Below, piece by piece: positions 17,007 through 25,589 of a DNA stretch of 64,000 nt; the first letter of the stretch is position 1; each line of letters begins with the position of its first letter. The notes below the pieces were generated by a model, which saw only the letters and a program-made list of their open reading frames with translations, did no database searches and was not told the DNA's origin. Both the position numbers and the translations under genes were made by a program. The stretch lies in NCBI RefSeq assembly GCF_001886695.1, contig NZ_CP018097.1:1631001-1695000 (forward strand), written 5' to 3'. Source of the DNA: Aurantiacibacter gangjinensis (lineage in GTDB: Bacteria; Pseudomonadota; Alphaproteobacteria; Sphingomonadales; Sphingomonadaceae).

Positions 17007-17846
17007 ATGGAGAATTTCCTCGCCGCCTTTGCCAAGCTGCTGAGCGATACGTGGCCTTATGCGCTCACCTTTGCTGTGCTGGCACTGGTGACGAAGCGCG
17101 GCGCGATATTGGCTGCGATTCGGCGCGCCGGCCCGGAATTCCGCACGAACCTGCTGCTGATGATTTTCAACGTCGTGCTGGTGCTGCCCTTCTTCCTGCC
17201 GAGCAATGCCGCGCTACGCGAATGGATCGGCGGCTTCCGGCTTGTCGAGCCGACATTGTGGGAGCCGCTGCCGCAAGTCATCACCCTGCTGGCCGCCATC
17301 CTGGTGATCGATTTCGGCGCGTATTGGCGGCACCGCTTCGAACATTCGCGCCCCATGTGGCGTTTCCACGCAACGCACCACGCCGACACGGCGCTGCACT
17401 GGCTGACCGTGGCGCGCAAACATCCGATTGCGCGTCTGCTCAGCCTCTATGCCGACCTGCTGTTCGCTTATATCCTTGGCTTCCCGGTATGGGCGATTAT
17501 CGGTGCGGGCCTGCTGCGCAGCTGGTGGGGGCACTTCATCCACGCGGACGTGCCGTGGACGCTGGGCCTGTTCGGCAATGTCCTGATCTCGCCCGCCGCC
17601 CACCGCCTGCACCACATCCGTGACGAAGCGCTGATGGGCTACAATTACGGCAACACCTTCACCCTGTGGGACCGCCTGTTCGGCACCTACAAAGACCCTG
17701 CACCCTATGTCGATTGCGAGACCGGCATCGCTGAAGGCACGCGCGGCTTCTTCGGAGAACTCGCACGGCCCTTTGAGAAGCGGTATCACTGGGGGCGGAA
17801 GGTGGATGAGGTGCCTGCCGCGGAAAGCGGAGAGGCGCGCACCTAG
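17007..17846 (+). CDS. Sterol desaturase / fatty-acid hydroxylase superfamily membrane protein
   Basis: 279 residues with about four to five transmembrane segments in the first 180 residues. Three histidine clusters that bind a di-iron centre are visible: HRFEH, HATHH and, near the C-terminus, HRLHH. Relatives hydroxylate or desaturate lipids such as carotenoids, sterols and fatty acids in the inner membrane using O2. No carotenoid or hopanoid genes are adjacent, so the substrate is unknown. The ATG at 17007 is chosen; a GTG two codons upstream is the alternative. Its stop overlaps the stop of the convergent lipoprotein gene (CTAG). Confidence 0.88.
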   Translation: MENFLAAFAKLLSDTWPYALTFAVLALVTKRGAILAAIRRAGPEFRTNLLLMIFNVVLVLPFFLPSNAALREWIGGFRLVEPTLWEPLPQVITLLAAILVIDFGAYWRHRFEHSRPMWRFHATHHADTALHWLTVARKHPIARLLSLYADLLFAYILGFPVWAIIGAGLLRSWWGHFIHADVPWTLGLFGNVLISPAAHRLHHIRDEALMGYNYGNTFTLWDRLFGTYKDPAPYVDCETGIAEGTRGFFGELARPFEKRYHWGRKVDEVPAAESGEART

Positions 17847-18400
17847 CCGCCGATCGTGCGATAGCTGTTGCCGTCGGCTTCGAGCCACATTCCCTGGCCC
17901 GCTTCGCCCAGGAAGGCTTCCAGCCCGGGTCCAAGAAATGGCTCGGGCGGAATGTCAATTGCGCAGTCCTCTGCATATTGCATGAGCGTGGCAGCCAAGC
18001 GTTCCCGCAGCACCTGCATCTGCGCTTCGAAAGAGCGCGTGCGGAAATCGGCAGGCAGGTCGCTATGGTCGCTACTTGTGTTGGGACATCGGATCGAGAC
18101 GATGTCCCAGAATACGCCGGGCGAAACGCCGTCGCCGCCGTAAAGCTGCAGCCCGTCCACGTGGAATTGCACGACCACATCATCGACGCTGACATCGCCG
18201 TAAGTGACATGCGCGTTTCGGATGGAGTTGAACTGTCCGTCGTTGTCAGGCTGGCAACCGTGCCGCACTGTAGCCTGCTCCGACACGGTTTCGGTCGCCG
18301 CAGGCGGTGCCATCGCTTCCACATTCGGCACCGGTTCCTCGCATGCTGCAACCAGCGCTGCGCCAGCTGCCGATGCAAAGACTGCAGCCGCGCGCATCAC
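17843..18400 (-). CDS. Predicted lipoprotein of unknown function
   Basis: 185 residues. The N-terminal hydrophobic stretch ends in ALVAACEE, a lipobox, so the protein should be lipidated and anchored in the periplasm or outer membrane. Four further cysteines occur in the mature part (about HGCQ, IRCPN and EDCAID). No known domain is recognised; CPNTSSDHSDLPADFRTRSF and FLGEAGQGMWLEADGNSY may be family signatures. A GTG at 18400 is followed directly by ATG, and the GTG overlaps the uvrD stop by 4 bp (GTGA), so translation is coupled to uvrD. Whether there is any functional link to the helicase is doubtful; similar overlaps are common in this genome. Confidence 0.72.
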   Translation of the reverse strand: MMRAAAVFASAAGAALVAACEEPVPNVEAMAPPAATETVSEQATVRHGCQPDNDGQFNSIRNAHVTYGDVSVDDVVVQFHVDGLQLYGGDGVSPGVFWDIVSIRCPNTSSDHSDLPADFRTRSFEAQMQVLRERLAATLMQYAEDCAIDIPPEPFLGPGLEAFLGEAGQGMWLEADGNSYRTIGG

Positions 18401-20703
18401 GCCAGCGTCACGAAGCTGTCGATCACCCGCTTCGTGCCTGCCTTCTCGAAGTCGATTTCCAGCTTGTTGCCTTCCTGTCCGATCACTTCGCCATAGCCGA
18501 ATTTCTCGTGAAAGACGCGCGCGCCCATTTCTACGTCGGTGCGCGGTTTGGCGGCGAAGCTGGCTGCGGAGCGGGTGCTTTCCTTCACGCGGGTCTGCTT
18601 CGTGTCATAGCCCGTAGCGAGCGCGCGTTGCCAGCCGGGGCCGCGGGCGGAGGAGCGATCCGGGCGGCTGGTGGAGACATGGGCGAAGGGGTCTTCGCTC
18701 TCGCTCCAATTCGCCTGCCAGAGCGATTTGCCGCCGGTCATCGTCGTTTCGGTCTCGATATGCTCGTCGGGGAGTTCCTCGATGAAGCGGCTGGGGATGC
18801 TGCTCGTCCACTGGCCGTAAATGCGGCGATTGGCGGCGTGCATGATCGTGCATTTGCGCCGCGCGCGGGTGATGGCGACGTAAGCCAGGCGACGCTCTTC
18901 CTCCAGGCTGGCGAGGCCACCCTCGTCGAGCGAGCGCTGCGAGGGAAACACACCTTCCTCCCAGCCGGGCAGGAAAATATGGTCGAACTCGAGCCCCTTC
19001 GCCGCGTGCATCGTCATGATGGTAACTTTCTCGTCGGTGTCCCCCCGGTCGCTGTCCATCACCAGAGATACGTGTTCGAGGAAATCGCCCAGCGTCTCGT
19101 ATTCTTCCATCGCGCGGGCGAGTTCGACGAGGTTGTCCGCCCGACCGGCCGCCTCGGCGGAGCGATCGGCTTTGAGCATGGCATCGTAGCCAGATTCTTC
19201 CAAAACGGTGCGCAGCAGGTCGGCTGGTGTGACGGTTTCTGCCATCAGCGACCAGTTTTGTAGCATGTCGTGTAAATTGCCGAATGCATTCCGAGCGCGC
19301 GGAGCAAGCTCATCTCCGTGGGCGAGATGATACGCCGCTCTCAAAAATGGCATTCCGCCGCCGACCGCTTTACGGTGCAATTCCTGCAGAGCCTTTTGGC
19401 CGAGCCCGCGCTTGGGCTGGTTGTATATCCGCTCGAACGCCAGATCGTCCGCAGGCTGCGCAATCACCCGCAGATAGGCCAGCGCATCGCGGATTTCGGC
19501 ACGCTCGTAAAAGCGGAAACCCCCGATGATACGGTAATTGAGGCCGATCTGGATGAAGCGGTCTTCGAATTCACGCGTCTGGTATTGCGCGCGAACGAGG
19601 ATGGCGACCTGTTCGAGGCTGAGGCCCTCGCGCTCCAGCCGCTCGATCTCTTCGCCCACGCGGCGCGCTTCCTCGGGCGCGTCCCACACGCCTATGACGC
19701 GCACTTTCTGGCCTTCGGGCAGCTGTGTCCACAGCGTCTTGCCCAATCGCTGGCTGTTGCCGGCGATAAGGCCCGATGCCGCGGCAAGGATTTGCGGGGT
19801 GGAGCGATAGTTCTGCTCCAGCTTCACCACCTTCGCACCGGGAAAATCCTTCTCGAAGCGAAGGATATTGGCCACCTCCGCGCCGCGCCAGGAATAGATG
19901 GACTGGTCGTCATCCCCGACGACGCAGATATTCTTGCGCTCCTGCGCCAGCAGCCGCAGCCAGAGATACTGGACGGCATTGGTGTCCTGATACTCGTCCA
20001 CCAGGATGTATTTGTAGCGCTGTTGGTAGCTCTTCAGCACATCGGAATGCTGGCGGAAGATGTTGAGCATATGCAGCAGCAGGTCGCCGAAATCGCAGGC
20101 GTTCAGGCTCTTCAGCCGCTCTTGGTAGAGCGCATACATCTGTTGGCCCTTGCCATTGTCGAAGCTCTCATTGTCGACGACATCGAGGTCGGCAGGGTTG
20201 AGGCCGCGGTTCTTCCAGCTGTCGATAAGCCCTGCCAACATGCGCGGCGGCCAGCGCTTTTCGTCGATATCGTTTTCACTGATCAGCGTTTTCAGCAGAC
20301 GCAGCTGGTCGTCCGTGTCGATGATGGTGAAATTGCTTTGCAGGCCCACGATTTCCGCGTGGCGGCGCAGCATCTTGGCGCAGATGGAGTGAAACGTGCC
20401 GAGCCACGGCATCCCCTCCAGCGCGCCGCCGGTGAGCTTCGCCACACGCTCGCGCATTTCGCGCGCGGCCTTGTTGGTGAAAGTGACGCAAAGGATCTCG
20501 CTTGGCCACGCCATGCGCTCGCGCACGATATGGGCCAGCCGGTGGGTGAGGGCGGCAGTCTTTCCGGTGCCGGCCCCTGCCAGCATCAGTACCGGCCCCT
20601 CCGTCGTCAGGACGGCCTCTCGCTGCGGCGGATTGAGATGGGCAAGCCATTCCGGCGCGCTGGCGGCGAGTGCGGTTTCGGTCGATTGAGGGGTATCTGT
20701 CAC
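18397..20703 (-). CDS. uvrD: ATP-dependent DNA helicase UvrD/PcrA
   Basis: 768 residues, an SF1A 3'-5' helicase acting in nucleotide-excision and mismatch repair and in clearing replication blocks. Motifs: Q motif LNPPQREAV, Walker A LAGAGTGKTAAL, Ia CVTFTNKAAREM, II LVDEYQDTNAVQ, III GDDDQSIYSWRGA, IV LEQNYRS, V TMHAAKGLEFDHIFLPG and VI RRLAYVAITRARR. The C-terminal end GARVFHEKFGYGEVIGQEG is the Tudor-like domain that contacts RNA polymerase in PcrA/UvrD. The start is a GTG at 20703 (VTDTPQS), because upstream codons belong to the divergent intergenic region. The lipoprotein gene overlaps its stop. Confidence 0.95.
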   Translation of the reverse strand: MTDTPQSTETALAASAPEWLAHLNPPQREAVLTTEGPVLMLAGAGTGKTAALTHRLAHIVRERMAWPSEILCVTFTNKAAREMRERVAKLTGGALEGMPWLGTFHSICAKMLRRHAEIVGLQSNFTIIDTDDQLRLLKTLISENDIDEKRWPPRMLAGLIDSWKNRGLNPADLDVVDNESFDNGKGQQMYALYQERLKSLNACDFGDLLLHMLNIFRQHSDVLKSYQQRYKYILVDEYQDTNAVQYLWLRLLAQERKNICVVGDDDQSIYSWRGAEVANILRFEKDFPGAKVVKLEQNYRSTPQILAAASGLIAGNSQRLGKTLWTQLPEGQKVRVIGVWDAPEEARRVGEEIERLEREGLSLEQVAILVRAQYQTREFEDRFIQIGLNYRIIGGFRFYERAEIRDALAYLRVIAQPADDLAFERIYNQPKRGLGQKALQELHRKAVGGGMPFLRAAYHLAHGDELAPRARNAFGNLHDMLQNWSLMAETVTPADLLRTVLEESGYDAMLKADRSAEAAGRADNLVELARAMEEYETLGDFLEHVSLVMDSDRGDTDEKVTIMTMHAAKGLEFDHIFLPGWEEGVFPSQRSLDEGGLASLEEERRLAYVAITRARRKCTIMHAANRRIYGQWTSSIPSRFIEELPDEHIETETTMTGGKSLWQANWSESEDPFAHVSTSRPDRSSARGPGWQRALATGYDTKQTRVKESTRSAASFAAKPRTDVEMGARVFHEKFGYGEVIGQEGNKLEIDFEKAGTKRVIDSFVTLA

Positions 20704-20842
20704 CTGTGAACAGCTAGGGAACAGGGGCGCTCCGTGCAAGCTTTGCGGCCAAATGTGGAACGCTATTTTTTCGGAACAACGGCCTTCTCCAGCCCATTGA
20801 TCGGGCAATTGCAACATGCCGAAAGGCAAAGGAGAAACCATT

Positions 20843-21340
20843 ATGAAAAAGGCACTTATCGCTGCCGCAACCGCGCTGAGCATCGCCGCCGCCCCCGCTA
20901 TGGCACAGGACCGCGACGATGACCTGCCGAGCATGTATCCGATGGCAGCGGTCGATAACGACAACCGCGACGAAATCGAAACTTACGACGCCGATCGCCA
21001 GCGTATGTATTACGGCTGGCCACTTGAAGTGCGCTCCTATTACTGGACGCTCGACGAGAACGACCGGATGATGTTCTGGAACATGGATAGCGATGCCGAC
21101 CGCGTCGCCTATTACAACGCCAACCGCATGACAGGCGACATGACCTTTGTGCGCACCGGCATGGTGCAGAATGCGCCCATTGCCCGCGCCAATCATGATG
21201 GCACCTATCCGATCTGCGAAAGCGATGCCGACGACCATTGCATGAACGCATGGGCAGCCGGACAGCGCGGCCCCGGTGTGGACCGTCCGCTGAACTACTG
21301 GCCGGGTCAAACCACCACCATGCGCGATTATGGTGGCTGA
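20843..21340 (+). CDS. Secreted protein with two modules shared with its downstream neighbours
   Basis: 165 residues. MKKALIAAATALSIAAAP plus AMAQ gives a signal peptide cleaved before QDRDDD. AAAGGAGA lies at good spacing before the ATG. The mature protein has two halves. The first contains GWPLEVRSYYWTLDENDRMM followed by FWNMDSDADR, matching a motif in the gene at 21567. The second contains YPICESDADDHCMNAW and LNYWPGQ, matching the gene at 22113. It therefore looks like a fusion of the two neighbouring families, or they like its split products. Aromatic and acidic residues dominate. Function is unknown; a periplasmic location is inferred. It has its own terminator downstream and faces uvrD divergently. 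Confidence 0.75.
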   Translation: MKKALIAAATALSIAAAPAMAQDRDDDLPSMYPMAAVDNDNRDEIETYDADRQRMYYGWPLEVRSYYWTLDENDRMMFWNMDSDADRVAYYNANRMTGDMTFVRTGMVQNAPIARANHDGTYPICESDADDHCMNAWAAGQRGPGVDRPLNYWPGQTTTMRDYGG

Positions 21341-21361
21341 TCCAGCTTCTCGACTCATTAC

Positions 21362-21389
21362 AAAAGGCCGTCCTTCGGGGCGGCCTTTT
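21362..21389 (+). terminator. Intrinsic terminator
   Basis: Arms AAAAGGCCGTCC and GGGCGGCCTTTT (one G-U pair) enclose a stable TTCG loop, 21 bp past the stop of the secreted protein gene, with further T residues after the stem. Confidence 0.88.
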
Positions 21390-21566
21390 CTTTTGCGCGA
21401 TGGTCATTCGTCCGGTTTTTGCCACGCCCACGCGGTGAGAGTGCCAGCACGCGCGATGGTTGAGATACAGCGCTTGCCAGCAGTCGGGCATCCGCGCAGC
21501 CTTGCGTCGAAGTCGTCAGATCGGACGGCTCCCGTTCGTCACGTATGAAAGCTATGGAGTGCTTTT

Positions 21567-21989
21567 ATGCGATTGAAATTATCATATGTTCTTGGCGGTT
21601 TACTGGCCGCCATGCCGATTTTGGCAACTGCTCAGGATCAAGGGCCGCCTGGCAATACTTCGAGCGATCCGATGGAGGAAGCTTTTGCCTCCACCCAGAT
21701 GACCGAAGAGCAATCGGCCACCTATGCCTCATGGCCGCCCGACATGCAGGCGCTCTACGATGCGTGGTCGGCGGACCAGCAGGGCTATTACTGGACCCTG
21801 CCGCCCGAGCGCGCAGAGCTGTTCTGGCGGCTTTCCACCGAGGACCGGATGTCGCTGATGCGGATGGATGATACAACACGCGAGCGGGCGTGGACCATGA
21901 TCGAAGCGCAGGCGGCTTCGCAGGCACCGGAAGGCGAAACCGTGGAACCAGACGACATCCCCGAGCCACCCGATCCCGAAGGCCTCTAG
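21567..21989 (+). CDS. Secreted protein, family member carrying the YYWTL module only
   Basis: 140 residues. The signal peptide MRLKLSYVLGGLLAAMPILA is cleaved near ATAQ-DQG. The core WSADQQGYYWTLPPERAELF then WRLSTEDRMS matches the first module of the upstream gene: Trp, six to eight residues, YYWTL, about six residues, FW, then DR. A second related segment ATYASWPPDMQALYDAW looks like a half-repeat. The C-terminal tail is acidic and proline-rich (EPDDIPEPPDPEG). There are no cysteines in the mature part, unlike the other module. Function unknown. Terminators stand on both sides, so it is transcribed alone. About 225 bp without a gene precede it, apart from the terminator of the previous gene. 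Confidence 0.72.
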   Translation: MRLKLSYVLGGLLAAMPILATAQDQGPPGNTSSDPMEEAFASTQMTEEQSATYASWPPDMQALYDAWSADQQGYYWTLPPERAELFWRLSTEDRMSLMRMDDTTRERAWTMIEAQAASQAPEGETVEPDDIPEPPDPEGL

Positions 21990-22015
21990 ACCCGGCAGCC
22001 TTCAAGATCGGAGGG

Positions 22016-22050
22016 AAGGGCCGCCCGGCGTGACGCGGGCGGCCCTTTTT
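22016..22050 (+). terminator. Intrinsic terminator
   Basis: Perfect 12-bp arms AAGGGCCGCCCG and CGGGCGGCCCTT with an 8-nt loop and a T-run to 22050, 27 bp past the preceding stop codon. Confidence 0.9.
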
Positions 22051-22112
22051 CCTTTTCGGAACCGCCATCCGCCGCGCGCCGTTATGGCGCTGGAAGAAAA
22101 GGAGAAGGTTCC

Positions 22113-22442
22113 ATGAAAGCCCTGACACTGACAGCAGCACTTGGCCTTGCCATGCTGGCGACCCCGGCCATGGCCGATCACCATGGCGGTGGTCACGATG
22201 ACGACAATGCCAACCAGCAGCGCGCCGAAGTAATCGAGCGCGACGATCGCGGCCGCGCGACCCGCGTCCGCATGAACGGTCAGGAATATGCGGTTTGCAC
22301 GCAGAACGAACAGGATAGCTGCATCAACCCGCGCGAAGCAGGGCTGAATTTCGGCAACCGCGCGCTTGGCTATTGGCCGGGACGTCCGGCCAGCCAGATC
22401 GACGGCCCGCTTCCCGCAGAACGTTCGGGCAGCAGCGATTAA
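22113..22442 (+). CDS. Secreted protein, family member carrying the cysteine/YWPG module only
   Basis: 109 residues. The signal peptide MKALTLTAALGLAMLATP plus AMA is cleaved before DHHGGGHDDD, a His/Asp-rich segment that could bind metal ions. The module EYAVCTQNEQDSCINPREAG with ALGYWPGRP matches the second half of the protein at 20843: two cysteines eight residues apart, then a YWPG about 18 residues on. A disulfide between the two cysteines is likely in the periplasm. AAAAGGAGAAGG precedes the ATG. The stop codon overlaps the stop of the convergent rsmD gene (TTAA). Function is unknown. Confidence 0.72.
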   Translation: MKALTLTAALGLAMLATPAMADHHGGGHDDDNANQQRAEVIERDDRGRATRVRMNGQEYAVCTQNEQDSCINPREAGLNFGNRALGYWPGRPASQIDGPLPAERSGSSD

Positions 22443-22993
22443 TCCTGCCGGTCGGGCCAGCGCAGCAGGACCAGCTTCGCCGGCCCGACCCGCCTCTCGC
22501 TCTCGATCTCGAGCTTGCGGATGGCAACATCCTCTTTGGCGGCAACCTCCAGCGCGACCCACGTAGCCGGGCCGATCCAGCCCAGCCGCGCCAGCCGGTC
22601 TATCGCGACGGCACCGGCGCCCGTTTCATAGGGCGGGTCGAGCAATACAAGATCGCGCGGCACTTTTGCCGGACCCAGCGACAGCACCGATCCCGCGACG
22701 ATATCGCTTCGTTGCTGCGCCCGTAGCGCGGCGACGTTCTGGCGCAATGTGCGTATGGCGGCGGCATCCTGCTCCACGAACAGGCAATTGGCCGCCCCGC
22801 GCGACAGAGCCTCCAACCCGAGCGCGCCCGACCCGGCAAACAGGTCCGCCACGCTCAGGCCCTCGAAGCTGCCGAGGCGGCTGGTGAGCATCGAAAACAG
22901 CGTCTCGCGCGTACGATCCGCCGTGGGCCGTGTGGTATCGCCCGCAGGCGCGCGCAACTGGCGGCGCTTCCATTCTCCGGCGATGATTCTCAT
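22439..22993 (-). CDS. rsmD: 16S rRNA (guanine(966)-N(2))-methyltransferase
   Basis: 184 residues. It uses SAM to methylate G966 of 16S rRNA in the assembling 30S subunit. The start MRIIAGEWKRRQL is the family N-terminus; TADRTRETLFSML and VADLFAGSGALGLEALSRGA hold the SAM-binding glycine loop, and LVLLDPPYETG is the DPPY catalytic motif of N2-guanine methyltransferases. The ATG at 22993 overlaps the stop of the upstream pseudouridine synthase gene by 4 bp (ATGA), so the two rRNA-modifying enzymes are translationally coupled. Confidence 0.95.
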   Translation of the reverse strand: MRIIAGEWKRRQLRAPAGDTTRPTADRTRETLFSMLTSRLGSFEGLSVADLFAGSGALGLEALSRGAANCLFVEQDAAAIRTLRQNVAALRAQQRSDIVAGSVLSLGPAKVPRDLVLLDPPYETGAGAVAIDRLARLGWIGPATWVALEVAAKEDVAIRKLEIESERRVGPAKLVLLRWPDRQD

Positions 22994-23742
22994 GATTTCA
23001 AGCTCGAGCGAAAACGCTCGATATCTTCCTTGCGGATTTCCTGCGCAGCGCCGCGTGGCAGGTCTGCGAGGCCGAAGGGACCGTAGGCGGTGCGGATCAG
23101 GCGGCTGACTTCCAGCCCGAAATGTTCGAGCACCCGGCGCACTTCGCGATTCTTTCCTTCTGTCAGCGTCAGCTCGATCCACTGGTTGCGGCCGGTGCGC
23201 CGTTCGAGATTGGCGTCGATCCGGTCGTAGCGCATGCCTTCGATCTCCACGCCTTCCATCAGCGTTTCGAGCTGTTCCTGCGTGATCTCGCCGAAGGTGC
23301 GTGCGCGATAGGTGCGCGGGATCTCGCTGGAGGGCAGCTCCATCATCCGCTTGAACTCGCCATCATTGGTCAGCAGCAACAGCCCTTCGGTATTCAGGTC
23401 GAGGCGGCCGACGGGCATCAGGCGCGGTGTGCCCTTGGGCAGGGCGTTGCGAAGCGCGGTGTAGATCGTCGGCCGGCCCGAGAAATCGCGCTCCGCCGTC
23501 AGCAGGCCTGTGGGCTTGTGAAATGCGAAGAGGCGTGTGCGCTCCGGTTTGCCGACCGGCTTGCCGTCCACGCTCACGCCTTTCAGGCTGGTGAGGAAGG
23601 TAGCGGGCGTCGTCACCACCTCGTCTCCGATTTTAATGCGGCGATCTTCGATCATCCGCTCCACCTCGCGGCGGCTGGCAACACCGGCACGGGCCAGCAA
23701 TTTGGCGATACGATCGCCTTCGGGACGCGGTTCGTTGGACAT
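22990..23742 (-). CDS. rluB: 23S rRNA pseudouridine synthase, RluB-type
   Basis: 250 residues. An N-terminal S4 RNA-binding domain (DRIAKLLARAGVASRREVER) precedes the RsuA/RluB catalytic domain with GRLDLNTEGLLLLTNDG, where the Asp is the catalytic residue, and LTLTEGKNREVRR near the C-terminus. RluB-type enzymes convert U2605 of 23S rRNA to pseudouridine; RluE and RluF are alternatives that cannot be fully excluded by eye, though the S4 domain argues against RluE. The ATG at 23742 is preferred over a frame that extends to 23787. It forms an operon with rsmD and is divergent from the AmpG-like gene. Confidence 0.9.
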   Translation of the reverse strand: MSNEPRPEGDRIAKLLARAGVASRREVERMIEDRRIKIGDEVVTTPATFLTSLKGVSVDGKPVGKPERTRLFAFHKPTGLLTAERDFSGRPTIYTALRNALPKGTPRLMPVGRLDLNTEGLLLLTNDGEFKRMMELPSSEIPRTYRARTFGEITQEQLETLMEGVEIEGMRYDRIDANLERRTGRNQWIELTLTEGKNREVRRVLEHFGLEVSRLIRTAYGPFGLADLPRGAAQEIRKEDIERFRSSLKS

Positions 23743-23837
23743 ATCCGGCCCCTTAGGCGTTGAGAGCCCGTTCATCCAGCCTTCCATTGCGATGGAATAC
23801 GGCTAGACCGGCACGAAATAAAAAAGGGAACGCCCGC

Positions 23838-25589
23838 ATGGCCGACGCCGCAGCCGAAACGAAGACGAAGAAGAAACCCGGCTGGGGCACGCTCGCCCGC
23901 TCGCTCAAGAACCCGAAAAGCGGCTTCATGGCGCTGTTCGGGTTTGCCAGCGGCCTGCCATTCGCGCTGTTCCTCGGCACGCTGTATGCGTGGCTGAGCG
24001 AAGCCGACGTCGATCTGGAAACGATGGGCGTCTTCTCGCTGATCGGGCTGGCCTACGCGTTCCAGTTCCTGTGGTCGCCATTGCTCGACAAGGTCGACAT
24101 TCCCGGCCTCAGGCGTCTGGGCAAGCGCAAGCAGTGGATTGCGCCGATGCAGCTGGTGCTGGCTGCCGTCCTGCTGACCATGAGCATCCTCGATCCGAGG
24201 AGCCAGCTCGGCGTTTTCAGCCTGCTCGCCGCCATCGGCGCCTTTGCCAGTGCGACGCAGGATATTGCCATCAACGCGTGGCGCATCGATGTGGCGGACG
24301 AGGAAGCGACGATCGATATCCTCTCCACCATCACCCAGATGGGCTTCCGCCTCGCCAGCCTTGTCGGCGGTGCGCTGGGCCTGATCATCGCAGAGCGGAT
24401 CGGCTGGCCGCAGACCTATGTGATGATGGGCATCATCATGCTGGTGATCGGCATTGCCGGCCTGTTCGCGCCCGATGCCGATGTGGAAAAACGATCCGCC
24501 GCCACTGTCGCCGCCAGCCGCGACGAAGTGGCCGAGCTCTACAATGCAGGCGAAGTGGACCAGAAAACGCGCAACTGGGCGCTGCTGGCTGTCGGGCTGC
24601 TGTGGGCATGGGCGATCGGCACGGTCATCCTCTTCATGTATCGCTCCATGACGTATGCGCCGGAATTGCGGCCCAACCCGACCGAGTTCACGGCAACCTA
24701 CGGACCGCTGATCATCGTCGCCACCATCGTGGTGCCTGCCTTCATCGCCGCATGGCTCGCCAAACTGAAAAAAGATGGCCGCAACGTCATCAGCCACACC
24801 GCAGCAGCGTTCAATCCGCAGGATGTGCGCTTTACCGACCATCTTTATCGCGCGCTGGTGCTGCCGCTGGTCGAGTTCGTCGGACGTATGGGCTGGGCGC
24901 TGGTGCTGATCTTGGCGCTGGTGCTGACCTATCGCATTACCGATGCCATCTGGGGCACTTTCGCCTATCCGTTCTACCTTGGCGAGCTGAACTACACGGG
25001 TGACGAAGTGGCCTTCGCGTCCAAGTTCTTCGGCGTGGGCGCGATCATTGCCGGACTGGCGCTGGGCGGGTGGCTGATCACCGTGATCGGCCGCATGTTC
25101 ACGCTGACGCTGGGCGCGGCATTGGCTGCTGCAACGAACCTTCTGTACGCCGATCTCGCGGTGGGCGGGGCGACCATGCAGGCGGGCAGCGACCTCATCG
25201 GCTTTACAGCGCTCATCAATGCCATGGCCCCGTTCGGCTCCGAAGGGCTGGCGCGGCTGACGTTCACCATCATGTGGGAGAACCTCGCCATCGGCATTGC
25301 GGGCGCCGCCTACATCGCCTGGCTCTCCAGCATCGTGAACAAGAAATACGCCGCCGTGCAATATGCGCTGCTCGCCTCGCTAACTTTGCTGGTAGGCACG
25401 CTTGGCCGCGGCGCGCTGGGCGAAATGATCGAGGACCGTGGCTATTACTACGTCTTCATCTTCACCACGCTGATCGGCCTTGTCGCCGTGGTGCTGTGCG
25501 TGCTGGAATGGATCCGCGAACGCCGCGCCGGTGCGAAAAGCGGCGTGCTGGCGCCCGACCAGACGCCCGAACTGGCAACGGGAGCCTAG
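23838..25589 (+). CDS. AmpG-family MFS transporter (muropeptide-type permease)
   Basis: 583 residues with about 12-14 transmembrane helices separated by a central loop. FGFASGLPFALFLGTLYAWLSE is the typical AmpG opening, and ATQDIAINAWRIDV in the fourth to fifth helix is the AmpG signature (QDIAxDAxR). AmpG proteins import anhydromuropeptides for cell-wall recycling by proton symport; several alphaproteobacterial paralogues have unknown cargo. The N-terminal 20 residues are Lys/Thr/Ala-rich and cytoplasmic. The start at 23838 follows GGGAACG at 7 bp. The stop overlaps that of convergent folC (CTAG). Neighbouring recycling enzymes are absent. Confidence 0.87.
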   Translation: MADAAAETKTKKKPGWGTLARSLKNPKSGFMALFGFASGLPFALFLGTLYAWLSEADVDLETMGVFSLIGLAYAFQFLWSPLLDKVDIPGLRRLGKRKQWIAPMQLVLAAVLLTMSILDPRSQLGVFSLLAAIGAFASATQDIAINAWRIDVADEEATIDILSTITQMGFRLASLVGGALGLIIAERIGWPQTYVMMGIIMLVIGIAGLFAPDADVEKRSAATVAASRDEVAELYNAGEVDQKTRNWALLAVGLLWAWAIGTVILFMYRSMTYAPELRPNPTEFTATYGPLIIVATIVVPAFIAAWLAKLKKDGRNVISHTAAAFNPQDVRFTDHLYRALVLPLVEFVGRMGWALVLILALVLTYRITDAIWGTFAYPFYLGELNYTGDEVAFASKFFGVGAIIAGLALGGWLITVIGRMFTLTLGAALAAATNLLYADLAVGGATMQAGSDLIGFTALINAMAPFGSEGLARLTFTIMWENLAIGIAGAAYIAWLSSIVNKKYAAVQYALLASLTLLVGTLGRGALGEMIEDRGYYYVFIFTTLIGLVAVVLCVLEWIRERRAGAKSGVLAPDQTPELATGA

